DNA of 64,000 nt from Armatimonadota bacterium. GTDB taxonomy: Bacteria > Sysuimicrobiota > Sysuimicrobiia > Sysuimicrobiales > Kaftiobacteriaceae. Position numbers and translations under genes: made by a program. Under the pieces are notes generated by a model that searched no databases, was not told where the DNA came from, and saw only the letters and a list, made by a program, of their open reading frames with translations. Of the stretch, positions 11,680-20,266 are shown in pieces (the first letter of the stretch is position 1; each line of letters opens with the position of its first letter). The stretch spans positions 124,001 through 188,000 of the forward strand of contig JAVKHY010000001.1 of the NCBI GenBank assembly GCA_031459765.1, given 5' to 3'.

Positions 11680-12624
11680 ATGGCCAGGAAGCTGCCCGCG
11701 GATCACACTGCACCCGCCGGCGATCCCCCCGATCCACGCCCTGCCACGTCGCGCCGTGCGTTCCTCAAGACCCTGGGGGCCGGCGCGGCGACCATGGTTG
11801 CGCTGGATATTCTGGAGACGACCGCGGCGGTCTCCGGGGGAACCGCCCCGCCGCCGGCGGCCGCGACCGCCCCGCCGCTGCCCGACGTCGGCGAACCCGA
11901 CCTGCTGCTGCGGATGCAGGCCGACCTCCGCCGGGCCCTGCGCAAACCGGTCCACCTGCGGCGGTGGGTGATGGCCATCGACCTGCGCCGGTGCATCGGG
12001 TGTCACGCCTGTACCATCGCCTGTGTCGCGGAGAACAAGCTTCCGCCGGGCATTGTCTACCGCCCGGTTCTGGAGGAGGAGATCGGCACCTATCCCAACG
12101 TCACCCGGCGGTTCCTGCCCCGGCCGTGCATGCAGTGCGAGAACCCGCCGTGCGTGCCGGTGTGCCCGGTCGGCGCCACCTATCGCCGGGCGGACGGGAT
12201 CGTGGCCATGAACTACGACCAGTGCATCGGCTGCCGGTACTGCATCACAGCCTGTCCCTACGGAGCCCGGACCTTCGACTTCGGCCACACCTACACCGAA
12301 GGCACCGTCGACGCCGCGCCGGCCGTGCTCGGTCGGTCGGGCGCCGAGGGATACGAGCGGGCCACGGCCCACGAGTACAAGCAGCGGCGGGAGCGGCGCG
12401 GCCAGGCCTCGCCCATCGGGAACGTGCGGAAGTGCCATTTCTGCATCCACCGCATCGAGGCCGGGGTCCTGCCCGCCTGCGTGACGACATGCGTGGGCCG
12501 GGCGACATACTTCGGCGACGCGAGCGACCCCGACAGCCTCGTGGCTCAGGTCATCAGCAGGCCGAACACCATGCGCCTGAAGGAGGAGCTGGGCACCAGG
12601 CCCCGCGTGTATTACCTGCTCTGA
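11680..12624 (+). CDS. TtrB/NrfC-like Tat-exported 4x[4Fe-4S] subunit
   Basis: This 314-residue exported electron-transfer subunit starts with a twin-arginine signal ([12 protein letters not shown], about residues 24-35). Four cysteine groups follow: [15 protein letters not shown]...[18 protein letters not shown], and a final CHFC...C...C group separated by an insert. This is the TtrB/PsrB/NrfC pattern of four cubane clusters linking a molybdopterin catalytic subunit to a membrane NrfD protein. AGGAGGAG precedes the ATG. The order iron-sulfur, NrfD, molybdopterin subunit equals ttrBCA. Identification with tetrathionate reductase rests on this order and general similarity, not on substrate-specific residues. 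Confidence 0.88.
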   Translation: MARKLPADHTAPAGDPPDPRPATSRRAFLKTLGAGAATMVALDILETTAAVSGGTAPPPAAATAPPLPDVGEPDLLLRMQADLRRALRKPVHLRRWVMAIDLRRCIGCHACTIACVAENKLPPGIVYRPVLEEEIGTYPNVTRRFLPRPCMQCENPPCVPVCPVGATYRRADGIVAMNYDQCIGCRYCITACPYGARTFDFGHTYTEGTVDAAPAVLGRSGAEGYERATAHEYKQRRERRGQASPIGNVRKCHFCIHRIEAGVLPACVTTCVGRATYFGDASDPDSLVAQVISRPNTMRLKEELGTRPRVYYLL

Positions 12625-12634
12625 GGAGGAGACG

Positions 12635-13765
12635 ATGAGACTGCGACAGGTGCTCTACGGGCTCTGCGCCGTGTCCCTCATCATCGGAACCTGGGGGATC
12701 GTCGACCGCCTCAGGTACGGGCACCAGACCGCCGCCTACGGCTCCTATGTCGTGTGGGGGCTGTGGGTGGCGATGTACCTGTTTTTCGCCGGGCTCGCCG
12801 CGGGCGCGTTCATGGTCGCTAGCCTGGATCTGTTGTTCAAAATCGGGGTGTTTCGAGGGATCGGCCGGCTGGCCCTGTGGGTGGCCCTGGTCAGCCTGGC
12901 CGCCGGGCTGTTGCAGGTGTGGCTGGATATCGGCCACATGAGCCGCATCTGGAAAGTCTACCTGCAGGCCAATCTGGGATCGGTCATGGCCCAGATGGTC
13001 TGGGGCTACACCCTCTTCGGGCTGCTGATCGCGGCCACGCTGTCCCTGGCGCTGTGGGTTCCGCAGAGCTGGGCGATCCGCGCGCTGATGCTGGTCGGAT
13101 TGCCGCTGTCCCTGTTCGTGAGCGGTGCGGTCGGAGCGCTGCTCGGCGTGCAGGCCAGCCGTCTGTTCTGGCACGTCGGACTGTTCCCGGTGCAGTTCCC
13201 CGTCTTCTCCCTGGCCACCGGGGTGGCGGCCGTGATGGCGGCGATCGCCTTCTTCGGACCCGCCGACGATCCCCGGCGCGGCGAGCAGCTCCGGATCCTC
13301 GCCATCGCCACGGTCGCGCTGGCTGTGGTCAAGCTGTACTTCCTGTGGGCCGACTTTTCCCAGAGCCTGTACGGCAACATTCCCCACAACGTGGAGGCGG
13401 TGAACGCGGTCCTGTTCGGTCGCTACTGGTGGGCCTTCTGGATCGGCCAGATCCTCGTGGGCACGCTCGTTCCGGTCGTCATCCTGAGCTGGCCCGGCCT
13501 GGCCCGGGAGGAAGCCTGGGCCGGCTGGATGGGCGTGCTGGTGCTGGCGGGACTGGCGGTCGCGCGGGCGAACATCGTGTTCCCCGCCCTGGCCGTGCCC
13601 GAGATCGAAGCCTTGAGCACGGCCTTCTCCGGCCCCCATCTGACGTTCGACTACTTCCCCAGCCTCATGGAGTGGGCGGTCGCCGTCGGCATCATCGGCG
13701 CGGCGGTCCTGGCCTTCATCCTGGGACGCGACGTCGTCCTCCAGCCCCGAAGGGAGGTGGCGTAG
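12635..13765 (+). CDS. TtrC/NrfD-like membrane anchor subunit
   Basis: This 376-residue polytopic protein of the NrfD family has about nine membrane segments. It begins with a short cytoplasmic stretch and then segments around VSLIIGTWGIV and YVVWGLWVAMYLFFAGLAAGAFM, a typical NrfD start. It would exchange electrons between the TtrB-like clusters and quinone. The gene starts 10 bp after the ttrB-like stop with GAGGAGAC as ribosome-binding sequence. Its TAG is followed immediately by the ATG of the molybdopterin subunit, so the three genes are clearly one operon. It is unrelated in detail to the HybB-like gene at 5966-7132, which has a different N-terminal motif. Confidence 0.88.
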   Translation: MRLRQVLYGLCAVSLIIGTWGIVDRLRYGHQTAAYGSYVVWGLWVAMYLFFAGLAAGAFMVASLDLLFKIGVFRGIGRLALWVALVSLAAGLLQVWLDIGHMSRIWKVYLQANLGSVMAQMVWGYTLFGLLIAATLSLALWVPQSWAIRALMLVGLPLSLFVSGAVGALLGVQASRLFWHVGLFPVQFPVFSLATGVAAVMAAIAFFGPADDPRRGEQLRILAIATVALAVVKLYFLWADFSQSLYGNIPHNVEAVNAVLFGRYWWAFWIGQILVGTLVPVVILSWPGLAREEAWAGWMGVLVLAGLAVARANIVFPALAVPEIEALSTAFSGPHLTFDYFPSLMEWAVAVGIIGAAVLAFILGRDVVLQPRREVA

Positions 13766-16700
13766 ATGGCGGCCCGGCGGGCAGCTCCGCGGAGACTTTC
13801 GCGCCGCGCCTTTCTCAAGTCTTCTGCACTCCTCGGCGGATCGACGCTGCTCGGTCCCCAACTGGCCCGCGCCCTCGCCCCCCGGTCGCCGGGGCAGGCG
13901 CCCGCCGTCACCGGGCCCGAGCACTTCCTGTATTCCGTCTGCCAGCAGTGCAATACGCAGTGCGGCATCAAGGTCCGGATCGAGGACGGGCTGGTCGCCA
14001 AGATCGACGGGAACCCGTACTCCCCCTGGACCCTGAACCCCCACCTCCCCTTCGCCACGCCGGTGACCCAGGCGGCCGCGGTCGACGGCTACCTGTGCCC
14101 CAAAGGCCAGGCGGCGATCCAGACCACCTACGATCCCTACCGCCTCCTCAAGGTGCTCAAGCGCGCGGGGAAGCGGGGCGAGAACAAGTGGGTGACCATC
14201 CCCTTCGAGCAGGCGATCACGGAGATCGTCGAGGGCGGCCTCCTGTTCAAGGACGTGCCGGGCGAAGAGCACCGGCACGTGGACGGACTCCGGGCCATTC
14301 GGGCGGCCGGCGATCCGGACGTCCTGAAGGCCCTGGCCGCCGACGCCAGGAAGGTCGCCAAGAAGGAGATGCCGCTCGCGGCGTTCCGCGCGAAGCACGC
14401 CGCCGCCCTGTCTCTCCTGATCGATCCCGAGCACCCCGACCTCGGGCCGAAGAACAACCAGTTCGTCTTCATGTGGGGACGCCTGAAGGGCGGGCGCAGC
14501 GAGCTCATCCGGCGATTTACGGAACAGGCCATGGGCTCGGTCAACGCCCACGGCCACACCACGGTCTGCCAGGGCTCCCTGTACTTCACCGGCAAGGCGA
14601 TGAGCGAGCAGTTCGTCTTCGACGAGACCGACAAGAAGATGAAGTGGACGAAGGGCAGCAAGTTCTACTGGCAGGGCGACCAGCAGTCGGCCGAGTTCAT
14701 GCTGTTTGTGGGCGCCTCCCCGCTGGAGGGCAACTACGGGGTTACCAATCGCGCCAGCCGGATCGCCCAGCGCATCGCCGACGGCGACCTGAAGATCGCC
14801 GTGGTGGACCCGCGGGCCTCGAAGACGGCGGCCAAGGCCTGGCGCTGGGTGCCCATCGCGCCCGGGGGCGAGGGCGCCCTGGCCCTGGGGATGATCCGGT
14901 GGATCATCGAGTCCAGGCGCTACGATGCGCGGTACCTGACCAATGCCAACAAGGCCGCCGCCGCCGCGGACGGCGAACCCACCTGGTGCAACGCCACCTG
15001 GCTGGTCAAGTTGGAGCAGGGCCGGCCCGGGGCGTTCCTGCGGGCCTCAGAGATCGGCCTGCCGGTGGAGCGGCGGGTCTACAAGGACAAGAAGACCGGG
15101 GAAGAGACCGTCTATGACTTTGACCCCTTCGTCGTCCTGCGGGACGGGAAACCGGTAGCCTTCGACCCGTACGCGGAGACCGTCGCGGTCGAAGGGGACC
15201 TGATGGTGAAGACCGAGATCAACAAGATCCCGGTCCGCAGCGCCTTCCAGCTCCTCTGGGAGGAAGCCTCCTCGCGCACCCTGGAGCAGTGGGCGGCCCT
15301 GGCCGGCATCCGCGCGGCGGACATCGTGGACCTGGCCCGCGAGTTCACCAGCCACGGCAAACGCGCGGTGGCCGACATCCACCGCGGCGTTTCGCAGCAC
15401 ACGAACGGCTTCTATCAGGTCTTTGCCTGGTACACGCTCAACCTCCTGATCGGGAACTACGACTGGAAGGGCGGACTGGCCAAGGCGACCACCTACGATC
15501 CCGCGGGCACCAAGAAAGACACGGTGAAGGGCCCCGACGGCAAGGAGATCGAGTGGGCGCAGCCCTTCCCCGTCACCGATTTCAAAGGCAAGCTGAGCCC
15601 CTTCGGGATCAGCCTGATCCGGCACGGGGAGAAGTACGAGGACACCACGCTCTTTGCCGGATATCCGGCGAAGCGGCCCTGGTACCCGCTTGCCTCCGAC
15701 ATCTACCAGGAGATCATCCCCTCGGCCGGCGACGCCTACCCCTACCCGATCAAAGCGCTGTTCATCTACATGGGCTCGCCCGTCTACGCGCTGCCCGCCG
15801 GGCACACGAACATCGAAATCCTGGCCGATCCGGCCAAGATCCCCCTGATCGTGGCCAACGACATCGTGATCGGCGAGACCTCGATGTACGCCGACTACAT
15901 CTTCCCCGATCTCAGCAACCTGGAGCGCTGGGAGTTCGCCGGATCGCACCCCAACATGATCTGGAAGGTCCAGCCCGTGCGCCAGCCGGTCGTGGCGCCG
16001 ATGACGGAGACGGTGCGCGTCTACGGGCAGGAGATGCCGCTGTCGCTGGAAGCGATGATCCTGGGACTGGCGGAGAAGTTGGGGCTGCCGGGGTTCGGGC
16101 CGGACGGCTTTGGGCCCGGCCAGCCGTTCACGCATCCCGACCACCTGTACCTGCGCATGGCGGCGAACCTGGCCGTCGGGGACAAACCCGGACAGGAGCT
16201 GCCCGAGGCCAGCGACGAGGAACTGCGCATCTTCCTGGAGGCGCGCCGACACCTGCCGAAGTCGGTGTTCGACCCGGCGCGCTGGGAGGGAATCGTCGGC
16301 AAGACGCTGTGGCGGAGGGTGGTCTTCCTGCTCAATCGCGGCGGCCGCTTCGACGACTTCGAGCAAGGGTACGACGGCGAACGGCTCAAGAACAAATACG
16401 GGACGCTGATCAACTTCTATCAGGAGAAAACGGCCAAGACGAAGGACTCCATGACGGGAGCCCCGCTGCCCGGCCTGGCCGTGTTCCGCCCCTCGCCGGT
16501 GGATGCGACGGGCCGCGCTCTGCGCGATGAACAGGCCGGATACGATCTGCGCCTCATCACCTACCGCGAGGTCATGCACACGAAGTCCCGCACGGTCAGC
16601 AACTACTGGCTGCAGGCGCTGCTGCCGGAGAACAGCCTGCTCATGAACGAACGGGATGCGGCCGCGCGCGGACTACGGGACGGGGACCGGGTCCGGATCC

Positions 16701-17017
16701 GGTCGGCCTCCAACCCCGACGGCGTCTGGGACTTCAAGAACGGCGCCACACGGCCGATTGAAGGACGGCTGAAGGTCGTCCAGGGGATCCGCCCGGGGGT
16801 CGTGGCATTCTCCCTCGGGCACGGCCACTGGGCCTACGGGGCCGGCGACGTCATTATCGACGGGAAGGTGGTCAAGGGGGACCGGCGGCGCGGCACCGGC
16901 CTGCACGCCAACGCCGCGCTGCGGGTGGATCCCGTCCTGAAGAATACGACGCTGGTGGACCTGACCGGTGGCAGCGCCGTGTTCTACGATACACAGGTCA
17001 AGGTTACCAAGGCCTGA
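13766..17017 (+). CDS. TtrA-like molybdopterin oxidoreductase catalytic subunit
   Basis: This 1,083-residue enzyme belongs to the DMSO-reductase superfamily of bis-molybdopterin-guanine-dinucleotide proteins. It has a twin-arginine signal (SRRAFLKSSALLGG) and an N-terminal [4Fe-4S] site with Cys59, Cys62, Cys66 and Cys110 (CQQCNTQC, then YLCPKGQ). Cys268 in HGHTTVCQGS is the likely molybdenum ligand, as in the TtrA/PsrA/ArrA branch. The C-terminal cofactor-binding domain (ERDAAARGLRDGDRVRI) is complete. The length suits TtrA (about 1,020 residues). Tetrathionate, thiosulfate, polysulfide, selenate or arsenate are all possible substrates. The nearby arsenic-type operon keeps arsenate open. Confidence 0.85.
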   Translation: MAARRAAPRRLSRRAFLKSSALLGGSTLLGPQLARALAPRSPGQAPAVTGPEHFLYSVCQQCNTQCGIKVRIEDGLVAKIDGNPYSPWTLNPHLPFATPVTQAAAVDGYLCPKGQAAIQTTYDPYRLLKVLKRAGKRGENKWVTIPFEQAITEIVEGGLLFKDVPGEEHRHVDGLRAIRAAGDPDVLKALAADARKVAKKEMPLAAFRAKHAAALSLLIDPEHPDLGPKNNQFVFMWGRLKGGRSELIRRFTEQAMGSVNAHGHTTVCQGSLYFTGKAMSEQFVFDETDKKMKWTKGSKFYWQGDQQSAEFMLFVGASPLEGNYGVTNRASRIAQRIADGDLKIAVVDPRASKTAAKAWRWVPIAPGGEGALALGMIRWIIESRRYDARYLTNANKAAAAADGEPTWCNATWLVKLEQGRPGAFLRASEIGLPVERRVYKDKKTGEETVYDFDPFVVLRDGKPVAFDPYAETVAVEGDLMVKTEINKIPVRSAFQLLWEEASSRTLEQWAALAGIRAADIVDLAREFTSHGKRAVADIHRGVSQHTNGFYQVFAWYTLNLLIGNYDWKGGLAKATTYDPAGTKKDTVKGPDGKEIEWAQPFPVTDFKGKLSPFGISLIRHGEKYEDTTLFAGYPAKRPWYPLASDIYQEIIPSAGDAYPYPIKALFIYMGSPVYALPAGHTNIEILADPAKIPLIVANDIVIGETSMYADYIFPDLSNLERWEFAGSHPNMIWKVQPVRQPVVAPMTETVRVYGQEMPLSLEAMILGLAEKLGLPGFGPDGFGPGQPFTHPDHLYLRMAANLAVGDKPGQELPEASDEELRIFLEARRHLPKSVFDPARWEGIVGKTLWRRVVFLLNRGGRFDDFEQGYDGERLKNKYGTLINFYQEKTAKTKDSMTGAPLPGLAVFRPSPVDATGRALRDEQAGYDLRLITYREVMHTKSRTVSNYWLQALLPENSLLMNERDAAARGLRDGDRVRIRSASNPDGVWDFKNGATRPIEGRLKVVQGIRPGVVAFSLGHGHWAYGAGDVIIDGKVVKGDRRRGTGLHANAALRVDPVLKNTTLVDLTGGSAVFYDTQVKVTKA

Positions 17018-17064
17018 TGGTCTCCGTGTAGGAGGACGGCTCCCGGGGCAGAAGGAAACGAGGG

Positions 17065-18915
17065 ATGACCGCCCTGAGGCGCGTCGCGCCCCTCGCCCTT
17101 CTGCTCGTCCTCGCCGCCTCCGCGGCGTGGGCGAAATCCTACGACCACCCGCTGATCGAGCAGACCTTCCGCCTCCGGCCCAACGGCGACGCCGAGGTGG
17201 AAGAGGTCCGCACCTTCCGGTTTGACGGGACCTTCTCCTGGGCGTCGATCACGCGCGATATCAGCGGGCAGTACGGGCGCTACACGCTGGAGTACCACGG
17301 CGTCTGGGATGCGGACACCCGTCAGGCGCTCCGCCACGTGGTCAAGCGTGATGGGGACAAGGTGGAGCTCACCTGGATCTACGACGCGCAGGATACCACG
17401 AAGCGCTTCCTGATCCGCTATCGCATCGGCGGCGCCGTCCAGCGCTACGAGGACGTCGCCCAGTTCTACTGGCAGGCCGTGGAGGGCGACCACGCCCCGA
17501 TCGGCCGCGTCCGGATCACCCTCCTCCCGCCGGCACCCAGCGTGGCGCTGTTCAAAGTCTTCGTGCACAGCCGCGCCGCGCCGGGATCGCTCGACCTCGC
17601 CCCGGACGGCAGCCGCGCCGTCGTCACGCAGCACGGCATCCCGGAGACGAGCTTCGTGGAGGTCCGGGCGCTGCTGGATCCGGCCACCTTCCCGCAGGCC
17701 CGCGTCCAGGGCGGCCAGACCTACAAGAGCCTGTTGCAGGACGAACGGCGGCAGGCCGGACGCGAGCTGCGGCAGCGGCGGCTGTTCCTCGCCGGCGTCG
17801 GCCTCGCCGTGTTCATCACCCTGCTGCTCATCGTCGGCTACATCTGGACCTACCGGCGCTACGGCAAAGAGCCGCCGGTGGCCTACGACGGCCTGTACGA
17901 ACGCGAGCCGCCGCGGCCGCTGCCGCCCGCGGTGGTGCCGGCGATCATGACCCAGGGGAAGGTCAACCGGAACGACCTGCCCAAGGGCTTCGCGGCCACG
18001 CTGCTCGAAGCGGCGCGCCTCGGGTACCTCGAGATCGAGGAGGTCCAGGACCAGGGCCTCCTCGGCACAGGTCTGTTCAAGGACACCGACCTCATCTACC
18101 GCCTCACGTCCAAAGGCGTGGATCTGCTGGACGGCGGACGCCCCTTCACCCCGCCTGCCGACGAGCGGCCGCTTCTGCCCTTCGAGATCGCCGTGCTGCA
18201 GGCCGTGTTCAAGCACGCCGGGGACGGCACGGTGGCCACCAGCGACCAGATCGAAGCGTGGGGCAAGCGCATCGTGGGCTCCAAGAGCAACTTCCTGCGC
18301 TTCGTCGAGTCCTGGGGACCGCAGCTGCGCGGCTGGTTCGAGCGGACCTTCTTCAAGCTGGATGATGCGACCAGTGAGCGGGCGAAGGTGATCTACATCG
18401 GCCTCACGGTGGTGGGATTGCTCCTCGCTTTCTTCGTGGGTATGGGGGTCTCGCTCTTTTTCGCCGGTCCGGTCGGGGCGGTTCTCCTCTACCTCGCCGT
18501 ACGCAGCCTCTCCCGGCGCACGCCCGAGGCTGCGCTCGAAGTGCGCAGGTGGGAGGCCTTCCGCCGCTTCATGACCGACTTCTCGGCGATGAAGGAGGCC
18601 GGCCCGCAGCTGCTGCACCTGTGGGAGCACTACCTGGTCTACGCCACGGCGCTGGGCGTGGCCGACCGCCTGCTCAACAACTTGAAACTGGTCGCCGCGG
18701 AACTCCACCAGCCGGTCACCTCTCCCCGCTGGTTCCGCTCCCCGTCGATGGGCCGGGGGCTGGCGGGATCGGTGGGATCGCTGGAGTCGCTCACCCGGTC
18801 CTTCCAGAACTTCCAGAACCTCTCCCGCGCCCTCTCCTCCTCTACCCGAAGCGGCGGGGGCTTCAGCGGCGGCGGGGGTGGGGGCGGCGGCGGCGGCTCG
18901 AGCCGCGCCGGATAG
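17065..18915 (+). CDS. DUF2207 membrane protein with Gly-rich C-terminal tail
   Basis: This 616-residue protein has a signal peptide (about residues 1-23), an extracytoplasmic N-terminal DUF2207 beta domain (FRLRPNGDAEVEEVRTFRFDG), a first membrane segment (about 238-258, LAVFITLLLIVGYIWT), a cytoplasmic winged-helix-like region, two further membrane segments (about 447-475), and a tail of ten consecutive glycines before SSRAG. The tail is a known feature of this family. DUF2207 proteins often neighbour lemA, but here lemA is about 13 kb away. Their function is unknown. The gene follows the ttr-like operon by 47 bp and may be read through from it. A partial copy of its tail lies at 34748-34972. 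Confidence 0.88.
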   Translation: MTALRRVAPLALLLVLAASAAWAKSYDHPLIEQTFRLRPNGDAEVEEVRTFRFDGTFSWASITRDISGQYGRYTLEYHGVWDADTRQALRHVVKRDGDKVELTWIYDAQDTTKRFLIRYRIGGAVQRYEDVAQFYWQAVEGDHAPIGRVRITLLPPAPSVALFKVFVHSRAAPGSLDLAPDGSRAVVTQHGIPETSFVEVRALLDPATFPQARVQGGQTYKSLLQDERRQAGRELRQRRLFLAGVGLAVFITLLLIVGYIWTYRRYGKEPPVAYDGLYEREPPRPLPPAVVPAIMTQGKVNRNDLPKGFAATLLEAARLGYLEIEEVQDQGLLGTGLFKDTDLIYRLTSKGVDLLDGGRPFTPPADERPLLPFEIAVLQAVFKHAGDGTVATSDQIEAWGKRIVGSKSNFLRFVESWGPQLRGWFERTFFKLDDATSERAKVIYIGLTVVGLLLAFFVGMGVSLFFAGPVGAVLLYLAVRSLSRRTPEAALEVRRWEAFRRFMTDFSAMKEAGPQLLHLWEHYLVYATALGVADRLLNNLKLVAAELHQPVTSPRWFRSPSMGRGLAGSVGSLESLTRSFQNFQNLSRALSSSTRSGGGFSGGGGGGGGGGSSRAG

Positions 18916-18979
18916 CGACGCCTTCCCCTCCTGCGAACCTATCGGTCCCGTCGCACGTCACACTCTGGGAGGTGGGAGG

Positions 18980-19675
18980 ATGCGCATCGCTGCTGTCGCG
19001 GCTGTCTTCGTCATGATCCTGGCACCTTTCCCGGCGGCGGCCCAGGCACCGGAGGGCACGCGAAACCAGATCATCGTCCGCGGCTGGGGACAGGTAGAAG
19101 TCCCGCCGACGCAGGCGGTGGTGACCGTGGGCGCGCAGCACCAGCGCCCGGAGGCCGCAGACGCCGGCGCGGAGGTCTCCCGCATCGCGGACCGGATCCT
19201 GGCCCGCCTGCTGACCCTGGGGATCCGCCGCCAGGAGATCCGCACCTCGGGGGTCCAGCTGGTCCCGATCTACAGCGCCCCGCGGGACGGAACACCGCAG
19301 GTGGTCGGCTACCGCGCCACCTATCTGCTGACCCTCACCCTCACCGACCTCCGCCTGGTTGGGCAGGTCCTGGACGAGTCCGTCAAAGCCGGCGCCAACC
19401 AGATCCTCGGGGTGACCTTCGGGCTGCGCGATCCGTCGGAGGCGAGGCGGGAAGCTTTGACCCTGGCCGTGCGGGAAGCCCGGGACAAAGCCGAGGCCAT
19501 CGCCCGCGCCGCGGGCCTGCAGATCAAGGGGATCGCCCAGATCTCCGAGGAGTCCGTGGACGTTGAGGTCCGGGCCTTCAGCCGCGCCGCCCCGGCCCCC
19601 CAGCCGGTGCCGATGCCGATCGAACCGGGACTGATCACCGTCACCGCCCGGGTGACGATGGTGTTTGTCTACTGA
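18980..19675 (+). CDS. Exported SIMPL (DUF541) domain protein
   Basis: This 231-residue protein has a signal peptide (MRIAAVAAVFVMILAPFPAAA) followed by a single SIMPL/DUF541 domain: IIVRGWGQVEVPPTQAVV, the LLTLGIRRQEIRTSGVQL segment, the VGYRATYLLTLTL strand and the DKAEAIARAAGL helix. These proteins are periplasmic and form oligomers; functions are largely unknown, with links to oxidative stress in some bacteria. The start ATG follows GGGAGG directly and yields the signal peptide, so the longer frame upstream is rejected. It lies 64 bp after the DUF2207 gene and could be cotranscribed. Confidence 0.88.
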   Translation: MRIAAVAAVFVMILAPFPAAAQAPEGTRNQIIVRGWGQVEVPPTQAVVTVGAQHQRPEAADAGAEVSRIADRILARLLTLGIRRQEIRTSGVQLVPIYSAPRDGTPQVVGYRATYLLTLTLTDLRLVGQVLDESVKAGANQILGVTFGLRDPSEARREALTLAVREARDKAEAIARAAGLQIKGIAQISEESVDVEVRAFSRAAPAPQPVPMPIEPGLITVTARVTMVFVY

Positions 19676-19725
19676 TCGGCAGGAGGCTCTGCCTGAGCGG
19701 CCTCCCCACGCACCGGTCGCCTCTG

Positions 19726-19741
19726 TGTGACATTGGTCACA
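19726..19741. promoter_or_regulatory. Perfect CRP-family palindrome before the DUF1428 gene
   Basis: TGTGACATTGGTCACA is an exact TGTGA-N6-TCACA palindrome. A possible -10 box TAGAGT lies at 19764-19769. Initiation about 7 nt after it places the palindrome centre near -42, the class II activator position. The DUF1428 gene starts at 19862. A CRP/FNR-type regulator is implied, but none is encoded in this window. Confidence 0.65.
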
Positions 19742-19763
19742 GGAGGCCAAGCCGGGCTTCTGG

Positions 19764-19769
19764 TAGAGT
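19764..19769 (+). promoter_or_regulatory. Putative -10 box TAGAGT of the DUF1428 gene
   Basis: TAGAGT sits 22 nt after the end of the CRP-type palindrome, and no matching -35 box is present, as expected for an activator-dependent promoter. The leader would be about 85 nt. Confidence 0.45.
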
Positions 19770-19861
19770 GGAGCCCTACGGCACGCTGGCCGTGGCGCCG
19801 TCACCTTCCGGCGCGGATGGACGGGAGAATGAGGCAGTGTAAGTTGTAGAGGAGGGGAAGC

Positions 19862-20218
19862 ATGGCATACGTGGACGGCTATGTATTGCCGGTGCCCAGG
19901 AAGAATCTAGGCGCCTACCGGCGGATGGCACGCCTGGCAGGAAAGATCTGGCGCAAGTACGGCGCCCTCCAGTACTTCGAGTGCGTCGGTGATGATCTTC
20001 ACCCGAAGCATGTCGCTCTCACGTTCCCCAGGACTGTGCGGGCCAAGCCCGGGGAGACGGTGGTGTTCTCATTCGTCGTGTTCAAGTCGCGTGCGCACCG
20101 CGACCGCGTCAACGCCAGGGTGATGAAGGATCCGTCCCTGGACACGCCCAATCAGGCGATGCCGTTCGACATGAAGCGCATGGCCTACGGCGGGTTCAAG
20201 GTCCTGGTCGAAGCCTAG
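19862..20218 (+). CDS. DUF1428 family protein (YbaA-like)
   Basis: This 118-residue protein is a single DUF1428 domain, an alpha/beta-barrel-like dimeric fold. Diagnostic segments are YVDGYVLPVPRKNLGAYR at the N-terminus, YFECVGDD in the middle and a MPFDMKRMAYGGFK segment near the C-terminus. The biochemical role of the family is unknown. GAGGGGAAGC precedes the ATG. The gene sits behind the CRP-type palindrome at 19726-19741 and about 50 bp before the DNA ligase gene, which has its own promoter. It is probably a single-gene transcript controlled by a CRP/FNR-family regulator. Confidence 0.9.
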   Translation: MAYVDGYVLPVPRKNLGAYRRMARLAGKIWRKYGALQYFECVGDDLHPKHVALTFPRTVRAKPGETVVFSFVVFKSRAHRDRVNARVMKDPSLDTPNQAMPFDMKRMAYGGFKVLVEA

Positions 20219-20254
20219 GGACTTCACACGGAAGGAGTGATCACCGCAGTGTGA

Positions 20255-20260
20255 CATAAT
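20255..20260 (+). promoter_or_regulatory. -10 box CATAAT, leaderless promoter of the DNA ligase gene
   Basis: CATAAT, within TGTGACATAAT and so possibly an extended -10, ends 6 nt before the ATG at 20267. Initiation would fall at or beside the A of the start codon, giving a leaderless message. No ribosome-binding sequence is found in the 6 nt. Confidence 0.5.
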
Positions 20261-20266
20261 GGGGCC

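Noticed and set aside
12554-14557. 667-codon minus-strand open frame across the ttr-like genes
   Set aside because: It is opposite to well-supported NrfD and molybdopterin subunit genes and has low-complexity His/Arg/Gly composition typical of GC-rich antisense.
18850-18910. G/C-rich tracts here and near 34760 as simple repeats
   Set aside because: They encode polyglycine tails of DUF2207 proteins and need no separate explanation.
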